Assembly: GCA_018821785.1 (NCBI GenBank)
Contig: JAHJLI010000106.1
Coordinates: 1 to 64,000 of the forward strand
DNA: 64,000 nt
Reading direction: 5' to 3'
Source: Pseudomonadota bacterium
GTDB lineage: Bacteria; Desulfobacterota; Desulfobulbia; Desulfobulbales; Desulfocapsaceae
Below the pieces are notes generated by a model. The model was not told the DNA's origin. It made no database searches and was given only the letters and a program-made list of their open reading frames with translations. How positions within the stretch are numbered: the stretch's first letter is position 1; each line of letters starts with the position of its first letter. Of the stretch, positions 9,585 to 18,294 are shown piece after piece. Position numbers and translations under genes: made by a program.

Positions 9585-9893
9585 TTATCTCTCAGTTTCC
9601 TCCCAACCGAGAATACCCCCTTCAAGAAAACGTACCTTGGGATTGCTTTCCTTAAGGGCGAGGGCAACCGATTGGCTTACCGAGCCACCTTTGACGCAGT
9701 AGACTACCAAATCTTCATCCTTTGGCAGTGTCTTGCTCCATGTTGCTACGTTCTCAGGGTCCTGCCAAACGGCACCGGCGATTGTTTTCGGTGATTGCTC
9801 AAAATCGGCCTTCCTTCGTACATCAATGATACGGATATTAGAATTTTTAGCAAATTCAGCTTTTGGCTCTGCTCAAGTTATTGCTGCAGCCAT
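9585..9893 (-). CDS. Rhodanese-like sulfurtransferase with in-frame TGA at codon 7 (selenocysteine/readthrough or nonsense allele)
   Basis: Manual reverse-strand translation: MAAAIT*AEPKAEFAKNSNIRIIDVRRKADFEQSPKTIAGAVWQDPENVATWSKTLPKDEDLVVYCVKGGSVSQSVALALKESNPKVRFLEGGILGWEETER-stop; AAGGA SD upstream of ATG 9893; active-site Cys intact; no ATG/GTG/TTG between the TGA and the rhodanese core. Confidence 0.75.
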
Positions 9894-9929
9894 ATTCTAT
9901 TGTCCTTTTTATCATATGTTAACATAATG

Positions 9930-11255
9930 TTATAGGCAAACAAGGTACCAAAAAAGACCAGCACTGCCAGCCCCGCCTATTATAGAAATGATGCCGACTT
10001 TGTAAAACTGCATCAAAGAAAATGAAATGGTGGCGACAATTGCCGAAAACCAGGAAAAACCCTCTGCCGGGAGGAGAACATGGGTGCCGAACCAGACGCC
10101 CAGATTAAAAACAACGCCTACCACGGCCGGGGTAATAGTGGCCAGCGCGGCAGACATTTTGCTGTTGCCGGCCAGTCGTTCGATATACGGGGCCCCGAGA
10201 AAAATAAAGAGAAAGCTCGGGAGAAAAGTGAAATAGGTGGCAACAAGAGAACCGGTGACGGATCCGAGAAAGGGTCCAAAGTTTGTTGGATGATTAAAGC
10301 CAGCTAGAAATCCGACAAACTGCACAACCATGATAAGCGGGCCGGGTGTCGTTTCGGCAAGCCCCAAACCATCCATCATCTGCAGACTGGTAAGCCAACC
10401 ATATTGCTCAACGCCTGCCTGGGCGATATAGCCAAGCAGGGAATAAGCGCCGCCAAAGGTCAGAAAAGCAGCCTTGGTGAAGAAGAGGGCCTCGGTGGCA
10501 AAGATTGATTCCGGAAGGAGATAATGAAGTCCAAGAAAAGGTATGCCCCATAAAGCAATGAAGACCGCCAAAAGCATCGCGGTTCTGGAAAGAGAAGGGT
10601 AAGCACTGTCGTGAGCGGTGGTCCTCTCAACCGAGAAGGACGTTCCGTCTGGTTTTTTACCAGGTAAAAAGAGATTTGGGAAAAATTGGCTGCCAACAAT
10701 TCCGATTATTCCAACCGAGAGAATGAGGGCCGGGAAAGGGAATTTAAGGAAATAGGTAACGAGAAAGGATATTGCGGCAATTGCGATCAACAGATTGTTT
10801 TTTAGTGATTTTTTGCCGATTTTGATCACTGCCGCAAGGACTATCGCAAGTACTGCGGCTTTCAGTCCGGAAAATATTGCCGCCACCCATGGCAGGGAGC
10901 CGAAAGTGATATAGATAAAGCTGAGAGCAAAAAGAATAAATACCGAAGGCAGGACAAAGAGCACGCCAGCAGTAATTCCGCCGCGGGTTTTATGAAGAAG
11001 CCAGCCGATATAGGTGGCGAGCTGCTGGGCCTCTGGTCCGGGCAGGAGCATGCAGTAATTGAGAGCATGCAGGAAGCGGTCATTGCTTATCCATTTTCTT
11101 CGATCAACCAGTTCCTGGTGCATGATAGCGATTTGGCCAGCAGGGCCGCCAAAACTAATCCAGCCGAGTTTCAGCCAGAAGAGAAAGGCTTCTTTGAAAG
11201 AGGGTGTGACCTGTTCAGGTTCTATGATTTTTGTGTTGGGATCTGAAGGAGTCAT
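9930..11255 (-). CDS. chrA: Chromate transporter, ChrA family (two-domain)
   Basis: FLFWLKLGWISFGGPAGQIAIMHQELVDRRKWIS...LNYCMLLPGPEAQQLATYIGW; second half FFTKAAFLTFGGAYSLLGYIAQ...GLAETTPGPLIMVVQFVGF. Confidence 0.95.
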   Translation of the reverse strand: MTPSDPNTKIIEPEQVTPSFKEAFLFWLKLGWISFGGPAGQIAIMHQELVDRRKWISNDRFLHALNYCMLLPGPEAQQLATYIGWLLHKTRGGITAGVLFVLPSVFILFALSFIYITFGSLPWVAAIFSGLKAAVLAIVLAAVIKIGKKSLKNNLLIAIAAISFLVTYFLKFPFPALILSVGIIGIVGSQFFPNLFLPGKKPDGTSFSVERTTAHDSAYPSLSRTAMLLAVFIALWGIPFLGLHYLLPESIFATEALFFTKAAFLTFGGAYSLLGYIAQAGVEQYGWLTSLQMMDGLGLAETTPGPLIMVVQFVGFLAGFNHPTNFGPFLGSVTGSLVATYFTFLPSFLFIFLGAPYIERLAGNSKMSAALATITPAVVGVVFNLGVWFGTHVLLPAEGFSWFSAIVATISFSLMQFYKVGIISIIGGAGSAGLFWYLVCL

Positions 11256-11348
11256 ATATTTACCATGAGTTTATTGAGAAGCTGGTATCGTCTTGCAGAA
11301 AAACAAGGCAGAAACGACCAGTTGAGTTGTAATTGTTGATTATCCTTG

Positions 11349-12356
11349 TTAGTTGATTTCTGTTAACGAAAGATATAGTGCTTCAAAAACCTCAATACCC
11401 TGTTCAAGTGTCTCGTTGTCTGACAGCGCTTTTTTGCGGATGCCTCTCAGCAACATTTCAATACCTTGGATTTCAGGTGCCGAAAATTTTTCATCTTTTA
11501 TGTCTATGTTGTGGACAATTGCGGCAAGAGCGTTGAGTCCATTGGCGGTCAGACCAAAACTTTTCAGCAGTACTTCGAAGGTGCATAAATCTTCGAAGTG
11601 GGTGAAATCTCCATAACGAACGTCAAACGCGACCTCGTTTGCGCCTTTCAGATTCTTCAGATCACCCTCATCCCGGAAGACAAAAGTCGCTTGCGGGTCG
11701 ATGAAGCGTCGAATCAGCCATGCGCAGGCCATTCTGTCGACAAAAGGTCTCTTGCGTGTTACCCATCGCAGGTTGGAATATTTTTCAATTTTTATTCCCT
11801 TGGATAATACATTCCCGGCAAATGTCCTTGTTCCTTTTTTGATTGCGGTGAGCGTCTCCAACTGGCCTTTTAGGGCCTGGAGCCGACCTACCAGACTCTG
11901 ACCCGATTCCGACTTAAAAAAATCGCGGTTGTGCACTGTGTGGAAATCGGCCTGGATCTTTTCAAACTGTCTGAACAGGGAGATGGATTTTTTGTCTTTG
12001 CCGCCCTTGCGCAGGTTGTCAATTCTACCGGATAGTTCATCGATCTTTTTGCCAACTTCCTGGTACTGCAGGTGCCGCTGCTCATTGAACAATGCTATGA
12101 TCTCCTGCTGCTGCAAAGGTTCTATGGTCTCAGTGGTGACAAGAAGTCCTTCTCCTTTAAGTCCGGGAAGTTCGGCAAGCATCCATTGAAGGGCTTCATG
12201 GTTGTCTTCAAGGTAGGGAAGGACGTAAACCCCGCCCTTCAATTGAACCGCCCCGGTTTTTTGTAGTTTGCGCCAAATCTTTACCCGGTTTTTCACCGGG
12301 GTTGCCGGGATGGAATAAAAAAACAGCAGCCATTTTAGGGTCTGAAAACCTTGCAT
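11349..12356 (-). CDS. chrB: Chromate resistance protein ChrB-like
   Basis: N-terminal ChrB region (LFFYSIPATPVKNRVKIWRKLQKTGAVQLKGGVYVLP) and C-terminal domain (WVTRKRPFVDRMACAWLIRRFIDPQATFVF). Confidence 0.9.
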   Translation of the reverse strand: MQGFQTLKWLLFFYSIPATPVKNRVKIWRKLQKTGAVQLKGGVYVLPYLEDNHEALQWMLAELPGLKGEGLLVTTETIEPLQQQEIIALFNEQRHLQYQEVGKKIDELSGRIDNLRKGGKDKKSISLFRQFEKIQADFHTVHNRDFFKSESGQSLVGRLQALKGQLETLTAIKKGTRTFAGNVLSKGIKIEKYSNLRWVTRKRPFVDRMACAWLIRRFIDPQATFVFRDEGDLKNLKGANEVAFDVRYGDFTHFEDLCTFEVLLKSFGLTANGLNALAAIVHNIDIKDEKFSAPEIQGIEMLLRGIRKKALSDNETLEQGIEVFEALYLSLTEIN

Positions 12357-12603
12357 GTCGAGGTGTCCCGTCCTTTTAAAGAAGGTGGTGTTGGTGTATC
12401 AAGTGTTACATAAATAATTAGCAATTGTTGCATATTGTGTCAAGGGCATCCTCTCAAGAAGCCGAATATCAAAACGAAAAGAAAAACTGAAACTTACAAC
12501 GGCTTTGAATTTTTTTTACTCTGAATTTAAGATAGCCTGGATCAAAAAATACGAAGAGAATCGGAATGGTAATGATCAAGAATTTCCGCAAAATAACGAA
12601 ATG

Positions 12604-12870
12604 TCACTTCTTGCTTGGCAGGACTGGCAGTTGTTCTTCCAGCGCCGGGGAGGAGGTGTAGAATTTGGCCTCTTTGTCAGAGAGTTTGCCCTGTTTCATC
12701 AGGAGCCGGATCTCCTCTACATTTACAGTTCGAGGTTTTCCGATGGATGCGGATGTCGTGGAATCTTGCCACAAGCCTCTTAGTTCATTGCAGCGGTGCA
12801 GGGACAGGGTAAAAATCACCAGTGCCATTGTACCAACTGCAACGAGGTATGCCGCTTCAATTTTTCTCAT
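12604..12870 (-). CDS. Small single-TM protein at the 3' end of the AmmeMemoRadiSam operon
   Basis: MRKIEAAYLVAVGTMALVIFTLSLHRCNELRGLWQ...RTVNVEEIRLLMKQGKLSDKEAKFY; start overlaps the end of the upstream gene by 14 bp (coupled). Confidence 0.65.
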   Translation of the reverse strand: MRKIEAAYLVAVGTMALVIFTLSLHRCNELRGLWQDSTTSASIGKPRTVNVEEIRLLMKQGKLSDKEAKFYTSSPALEEQLPVLPSKK

Positions 12871-15800
12871 GGCGGCACCTGTCACATTGCAGACAATCCA
12901 GGTCCGTTTGCCGGTGAACACCCATATCGCATAAGTCGGGCCTGGTTTTTGGGAGGAAACGACGGAGAAGGCGAATTCCACCTAAAAGGGCCAGAAAAGC
13001 ACCGGCTGGGCAGAGGTTTCGGCACCAAAAACGCCTGAAAAAGTAAGAGAGGACGAGAAGGCAGAGGGCGAGGATAATCACCATTCGGTTGCCCGCCGCT
13101 CCAAAAATGGTGATGAGCGGGTCGGCGTCAAGTACAGTTAAATCACGGGTCAATGCGAAAAGGAGTATGAAGAGTAAGAGTACGATATACTTGCAAAAAC
13201 GTCCATAACGCCACACCTGTCTTTGTGGGTCTGGAAGGATTTGTGTTGGTCGGAGATCACCGATTAATTCCTGAATTGCGCCAAAAGGACATAGATATCC
13301 GCAATAGACATTGCCAAACAGCACAACCATTCCAGGGACGACTGCTATGAGGAAAAATGCGCTACTGACAATCTCCAAGGAAAAATTGCCTGAGAGGAGT
13401 GCCATGACCTGCTGAGATGCGTACTGGTGATTAAGAACTATCCCAAACAGCACCAAAGATACTGTCAGAATAAGACGTCTCGTCCAGCGACCAGGCCGAT
13501 AACGCGCGGCAAGGACAACAAAACTCCATACCACAAACGCTGCGAATTGCCACGGTGGACCTGCAGAAAAGGAGGTGGTCACATCCCCCTGAGCAGGTCG
13601 ACCGAGTACGACCTCGCCGAAACCACTCGACGATCTGGTGATCGTTTTCAAGATGGCAGCGGATGACATCGTAGCCCCGGACACCGCATCTATTCCTTGT
13701 AACCCATTGGCTGTGAACAGCTCTTTTTCTTTTAAGGTTTCCAGCCAGCCGCGTAGAAATGCCAGATAAGCTGGAGTTTCGTTCGATGGGAGGATGCGAA
13801 AATTTTTCAGAACGCCGAGGTCATCTATCCAGATAGCGAGAGGGATCTCCCCACCATAGCCCCTGACACCTCTTGCTAGCGGTGTCGAAGGGAAGAGGTA
13901 TCCACCGGGCACAAGGTAGTAGATAAAGGTCGTGCCATCCGTAAGAGTTGCCTTCTGTTCCTGACGCTTGAGGGTGCCGGCCATTTCGGCTGCAGCGGCT
14001 TGAAAGTTTTCAATCTCATGGTCACTCTGCGTTAAATGGAAACCTTGGGAAACAAGCATGGAAAATGCTCCGACCCCCACAAACAGGTATCCGAAGGGTC
14101 GTCGGTTTCTATCAAACCAGTCGCGAATTACGGTAGAAGCGGCTTCTTGTCGGGCAATCAGGGACATGAGATTGATGACGATCACTGTGGTGATCAAGAC
14201 CAAAAATGACGCCCTTGTTCCCAGAAGAGGCAATAATATAAGGCCGGTGGCCAAAGCACCCACAGCTCCGCCAACATGATCCAGCAATTCCAGTCGTCCG
14301 GCCGCGGCCTCTACCCCGTATCCACTTGTATTCAAACACCTTGCCGCAACTGGAAAGTACAACCCGGAGAAAACACCGACAGTCGTGAAAAACACACCCA
14401 GAGCTAACCGTGAAGCCTCGACAGGCGATTGGAAAATAAAGATTAAGAACAATATCGTCTCGCAAGCAGTTATGGTCAAAATGATCTGGGGAATGGCAAT
14501 TCTTCTCTGCAGCAGGAGTCTTTCACAGGCAAATCCACCTAGTGCCGAGCCAAGCATGAACAAAGATGAGATCAGCCCAATATCGAGGAACAGGGATCCA
14601 AATCGAACCTGATAACAAAACATGAGGACCACCGTCGCAGACATGCCGACCAATCCAGCCGTAAAAAGCATGGCTTGGATCTCAAAGAGATTCAGAGATC
14701 TTTCTTTTTTTTGTGCAGATGCTGACAGGAGTGAGTTCCTCAGGTAAGAAAAGCGCAGCAGGCCGTAGAGAAAAATCCCGACATGGCAGATCCACGTTCC
14801 ATTGTCGACCAGGAATACCGCCGCCCGGGCGACGGGGCCCAGCCCCGCACGGCGGAGGGTGAGCAGCATGTCAAAGAGGAGGGCCTTCGGGTGGTTGTCG
14901 GTATTCTCTAGGAGATTTTTTCCATATTTTTCTTCAGCAGAGCGGTACCTGTCTTTCTGAAAAGCGATGCGGTCTTGTTGAAAGGCGGCGAGCAAGCCTT
15001 CTTTCGGATAGAGCTGTGAGGAGCCTTCAACTGCTGCAAAACCTTTGGCCAGAACCGAGGGCGACTCGCTGAGGATATCTTCCGTTGCGGCAAAAAAAAA
15101 GCTCTCATCGCCAGGTTTTAACGCCACCCGGGGGAAAACCGATGACAGCGTTGTGAGTGTCGAAGCACCGGCCAAGACACGTTCGCCACTGAGATAATTG
15201 GCTCCACCTGATACCCTGACAGCACAGATCCCGGCAGGCGCGAGAACGTTTTTTACAAGGGCGAAGAAGGCCTTCGAAAAATAGCGGTTGAGGACAAGGG
15301 TGGTTGCCTCTGGGAGATTGACGATCACAAGATCAAATTTTTTCTCGGTCTGTTGCAGGTACGCTCGCACCTCTATCTGGGGAGCATTCACATGGCCGAC
15401 AGAATTTCGAATCTTGTTTGGCAATACATCAAAGATCTTTTTTGGAAACTCTGGATCGGGGTACAGCCAAACAACGTCATGAATCTGAGGAAGTACCTTG
15501 AGCCGACTGGCAATCGCAGGACCGCCCGGACCGACGATGAGCACATTTGCAGCAACAGGGTTCTGTGCGATCGCCCAGGCGGCGACTTCTGAGGCATGCT
15601 CCTTTTCGGGAAGGGCTTCAATCACGCCCCCTTCAGTCATGACGATGAAATCGCCATCTCGTTCACCATACAGATACTGCGATTGGGCGGTGATGAAGCT
15701 GCCTTTATAGGTATCGACCGGGAGCAACCGGCTCCACTGGGAGCGGGCCGCATGGTTCGAAGCGAGGTCACCGATTATTCTTATGGTAAACAATGCCATC

Positions 15801-16423
15801 ATCGCTATGCTTGCAACGAGGCACCACCGCAGCAGACTCATCCGATCCGGTATATACCGAGCAAGCAGCGCAGTGCAAAGCACCAGTGCCGCATAGAGAA
15901 AGACCTTTTCTCCTGGCATCCCAAGAACAAGGAGCCCTGTAACAAAAAGCCCGCCGACGAATCCTCCGAAAGTTTCCAGTATATAGACACGGGCAACAGG
16001 CAGGGCAAATGTCCCCGCCACCCAGGTGCAGGCCATGGAAAAAAGAAATCCGGTAAGAAAACTTGTTGGGGCGTTGGCGAGAGAGGCAAAAACCAGCAGC
16101 GACGGGAGAGGCACCAGCACAAATGACTCAAGACCAAGGATTGACCTGGCCCTGTAAATCAGCTGGTGCTGGATGAAAGAGGCCGGGAGATAGAGCAGCG
16201 GAAAGAAAAGGAAATGGGGCAGAGCCGCAGGAAACCCCAAGGAAAAAAGCCTGCCGGCAACAGCACCAATGCCCACCCAGAGCAGCCACGACCCGAAGAA
16301 AGTTCCGACGGCGATTTCGTTGCCTTCAAGCGAAGAGAGAAAGTCGCGAAACAGCAGGGTTTGCGACACCAGAGCAAAGAATCCCAGTGCGGCAATGGGA
16401 ACTTCACTCGTCAGTCTTCTCAT
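12857..16423 (-). CDS. Multidomain membrane protein: spermidine-synthase-like MFS-type region + FMN-binding domain + NosR/NapH-like 4Fe-4S domain
   Basis: N-terminal TM helices; central Rossmann-like VLIVGPGGPAIASRL; second TM block; FMN-attachment-like DAVSGATMSS; C-terminal YCGYLCPFGAIQE, FWCRNLCPAGAF, CLQCDRC. Confidence 0.85.
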   Translation of the reverse strand: MRRLTSEVPIAALGFFALVSQTLLFRDFLSSLEGNEIAVGTFFGSWLLWVGIGAVAGRLFSLGFPAALPHFLFFPLLYLPASFIQHQLIYRARSILGLESFVLVPLPSLLVFASLANAPTSFLTGFLFSMACTWVAGTFALPVARVYILETFGGFVGGLFVTGLLVLGMPGEKVFLYAALVLCTALLARYIPDRMSLLRWCLVASIAMMALFTIRIIGDLASNHAARSQWSRLLPVDTYKGSFITAQSQYLYGERDGDFIVMTEGGVIEALPEKEHASEVAAWAIAQNPVAANVLIVGPGGPAIASRLKVLPQIHDVVWLYPDPEFPKKIFDVLPNKIRNSVGHVNAPQIEVRAYLQQTEKKFDLVIVNLPEATTLVLNRYFSKAFFALVKNVLAPAGICAVRVSGGANYLSGERVLAGASTLTTLSSVFPRVALKPGDESFFFAATEDILSESPSVLAKGFAAVEGSSQLYPKEGLLAAFQQDRIAFQKDRYRSAEEKYGKNLLENTDNHPKALLFDMLLTLRRAGLGPVARAAVFLVDNGTWICHVGIFLYGLLRFSYLRNSLLSASAQKKERSLNLFEIQAMLFTAGLVGMSATVVLMFCYQVRFGSLFLDIGLISSLFMLGSALGGFACERLLLQRRIAIPQIILTITACETILFLIFIFQSPVEASRLALGVFFTTVGVFSGLYFPVAARCLNTSGYGVEAAAGRLELLDHVGGAVGALATGLILLPLLGTRASFLVLITTVIVINLMSLIARQEAASTVIRDWFDRNRRPFGYLFVGVGAFSMLVSQGFHLTQSDHEIENFQAAAAEMAGTLKRQEQKATLTDGTTFIYYLVPGGYLFPSTPLARGVRGYGGEIPLAIWIDDLGVLKNFRILPSNETPAYLAFLRGWLETLKEKELFTANGLQGIDAVSGATMSSAAILKTITRSSSGFGEVVLGRPAQGDVTTSFSAGPPWQFAAFVVWSFVVLAARYRPGRWTRRLILTVSLVLFGIVLNHQYASQQVMALLSGNFSLEIVSSAFFLIAVVPGMVVLFGNVYCGYLCPFGAIQELIGDLRPTQILPDPQRQVWRYGRFCKYIVLLLFILLFALTRDLTVLDADPLITIFGAAGNRMVIILALCLLVLSYFFRRFWCRNLCPAGAFLALLGGIRLLRRFLPKTRPDLCDMGVHRQTDLDCLQCDRCRHEKN

Positions 16424-18027
16424 AGATCGCTCTCACTAAAGACGATGGCCTGAAAGACAGTAAACGATGCACCCTCCATCCAGGCATCCGCCGGTAGTCC
16501 GGCCTTCAGGGCGAGCTGCGAAAGCATTTCTTCGAGCCCCCAACCCTGTTCAGGGGCAACCTGGGGGAGAAACACGGCGCTTCGCCCGTTCTTTTGCAGA
16601 ACGACTCCGTCGCGACCGACAACAATGTCAAGGTAGGAGGCGACCGGCGTGGGCGGAGTGAGGGCGGAAATCTCAAAGGAGAGCTCACTGAATTCATTCT
16701 TGTGCACCGCCGAAAATCTGGAATCATGCACTGCCGCATCTATGGCGCGGTGCATGACCGCCTGGTATAGCGGTCGTACCGGCGTGATCTCGCCGATGCA
16801 GCCTCTAAGATTTTCATGCTTTTTCAATGTTACAAAGGCGCCCATGATCTGCTGCATTCCAGGGGTGATCTCTATGCCCAACTTCTCCGGTGTCGGAGGC
16901 ACCCCCTTGTCCAAATATTGTTGCAAAGTGCCTTTTGCCAGTGCCATGAGCCGGCTCTTATCATCCTGAGACAATCCGTGGCTCTTGGGAGCCTTTTCTT
17001 CTTTTACAATTGCCTCCCAGTTGCCGGTGACGGCAGCGCTCAGGTAACTGACCGAGGAGGAAAAATCGTGAGTCTTGGCACCGGAGGTTTCATAGTGTAA
17101 CAGCTGGATACGACTTTTTGCTGGAAGCATGGCCAGTAAGACCTCGATCGCCGTTTGGCCGCAGATGGTTGCACCTGTCTTCTGCACATAGGAAGCAAAA
17201 CCACGAGAGTTTTGCTCTTCAATCAGTTTGAAAGCCCCCATATCAAGTTTTTTCAAGTTTTCCGGTATATCTGCAGTGAAGGGAAGATAACCAAAATTGC
17301 TGCCATAATGGGTGAAGTCGCTGGACGCTACCACCAAAGTATCAGGGGTCAAATGACGCCGCAGGATGTCAGCGACAGCCTGGGTCGAAGCGCTGTCAAG
17401 CCTTCCGAGAACAATGGGGACAAAAAGGAACTCTCCCAGTCTTCGCTGCAAGGCCGGAAGCAGAATCTGGACGCTGTGTTCGCTTTCATTGGCGGCTGGG
17501 ATGACATGGAAGTAACGAGATTGTAACAGTTCCTGAATAAGATCTACATCAAGGGGCGTTTCAGCAAATGGCGTGGCATAGTGGGTCGCATCAGGAAGGC
17601 TGGCAGAATTTTGGAGAAGGACATGATGGGAAGGCCCGAGCACGATGACTCTGCGAATTTTTGCCACTTCAATCTGTTTGATGCCATAGGCGGCAGTTTG
17701 TCCTGACCACTGGAGTCCGGCGTGAGGCATAATCAAAGCGCAGACCGGAGGAAGAACCCTCTCGGGAACGTTGAGCATGTAGCCATCGATTGCCGCGGAC
17801 AGCTTGGCCGAATCGGCATCATACCAGGTGCCGGCAAAGGGTGAGGGGAAGATTTTTTTGTTGGCGGAAGTTTTATCGGTATCTTCCTGCGATGTCAGGG
17901 CGTTCTGCCCACCTTGCTGAGAAGGTGCAGATCCAACGTTTCCTGCGACTGCAAAAGGGGTTTGCTGAATAAGTGTCAACCAGATCACGAGAAAGAGAGT
18001 GATAACAAGATGTTTGTGCATCGTCAT
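16420..18027 (-). CDS. Exported MEMO1-AMMECR1 fusion (AmmeMemoRadiSam system proteins B+A)
   Basis: N-terminal signal-peptide-like segment; MEMO1 (GTWYDADSAKLSAAI, IMPHAGLQWSGQTAAYG, VVASSDFTHYG); AMMECR1 (LRGCIGEITPVRPL, DSRFSAVHKNEFSELSFEISALTPP). Confidence 0.92.
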   Translation of the reverse strand: MTMHKHLVITLFLVIWLTLIQQTPFAVAGNVGSAPSQQGGQNALTSQEDTDKTSANKKIFPSPFAGTWYDADSAKLSAAIDGYMLNVPERVLPPVCALIMPHAGLQWSGQTAAYGIKQIEVAKIRRVIVLGPSHHVLLQNSASLPDATHYATPFAETPLDVDLIQELLQSRYFHVIPAANESEHSVQILLPALQRRLGEFLFVPIVLGRLDSASTQAVADILRRHLTPDTLVVASSDFTHYGSNFGYLPFTADIPENLKKLDMGAFKLIEEQNSRGFASYVQKTGATICGQTAIEVLLAMLPAKSRIQLLHYETSGAKTHDFSSSVSYLSAAVTGNWEAIVKEEKAPKSHGLSQDDKSRLMALAKGTLQQYLDKGVPPTPEKLGIEITPGMQQIMGAFVTLKKHENLRGCIGEITPVRPLYQAVMHRAIDAAVHDSRFSAVHKNEFSELSFEISALTPPTPVASYLDIVVGRDGVVLQKNGRSAVFLPQVAPEQGWGLEEMLSQLALKAGLPADAWMEGASFTVFQAIVFSESDL

Positions 18028-18105
18028 ACCTCCTGTTAGATGGATACATAGTATGAAGAGTAGAAATTATGAGCATCGGTTGCGGTTCATTTGGGTAACA
18101 GAGCT

Positions 18106-18294
18106 TCAACCCGCCCATTTTCCCTGACGGCTGACACTTTCTTTGTCGAGAGGACGAACAGGTCCAGGATACTTTCTCCCACGCAAGGCTCTAACAACGC
18201 GGCTATCGCTCGTCTTTCGCATCCATATAGCAATCGGTACAGCAATGAAAGCGCACAGTGCCGTCACTTGCAATAAAAAACCTCTACGATTCAT
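18106..18294 (-). CDS. 62-aa small protein with Tat-like signal/anchor
   Basis: MNRRGFLLQVTALCAFIAVPIAIWMRKTSDSRVVRALRGRKYPGPVRPLDKESVSRQGKWAG; ATGA overlap with the radical SAM stop codon. Confidence 0.65.
   Translation of the reverse strand: MNRRGFLLQVTALCAFIAVPIAIWMRKTSDSRVVRALRGRKYPGPVRPLDKESVSRQGKWAG

Noticed and set aside
15596-16126. 176-aa plus-strand ORF opposite the 1188-aa fusion gene
   Set aside because: Low-complexity polar translation typical of antisense of hydrophobic coding sequence.
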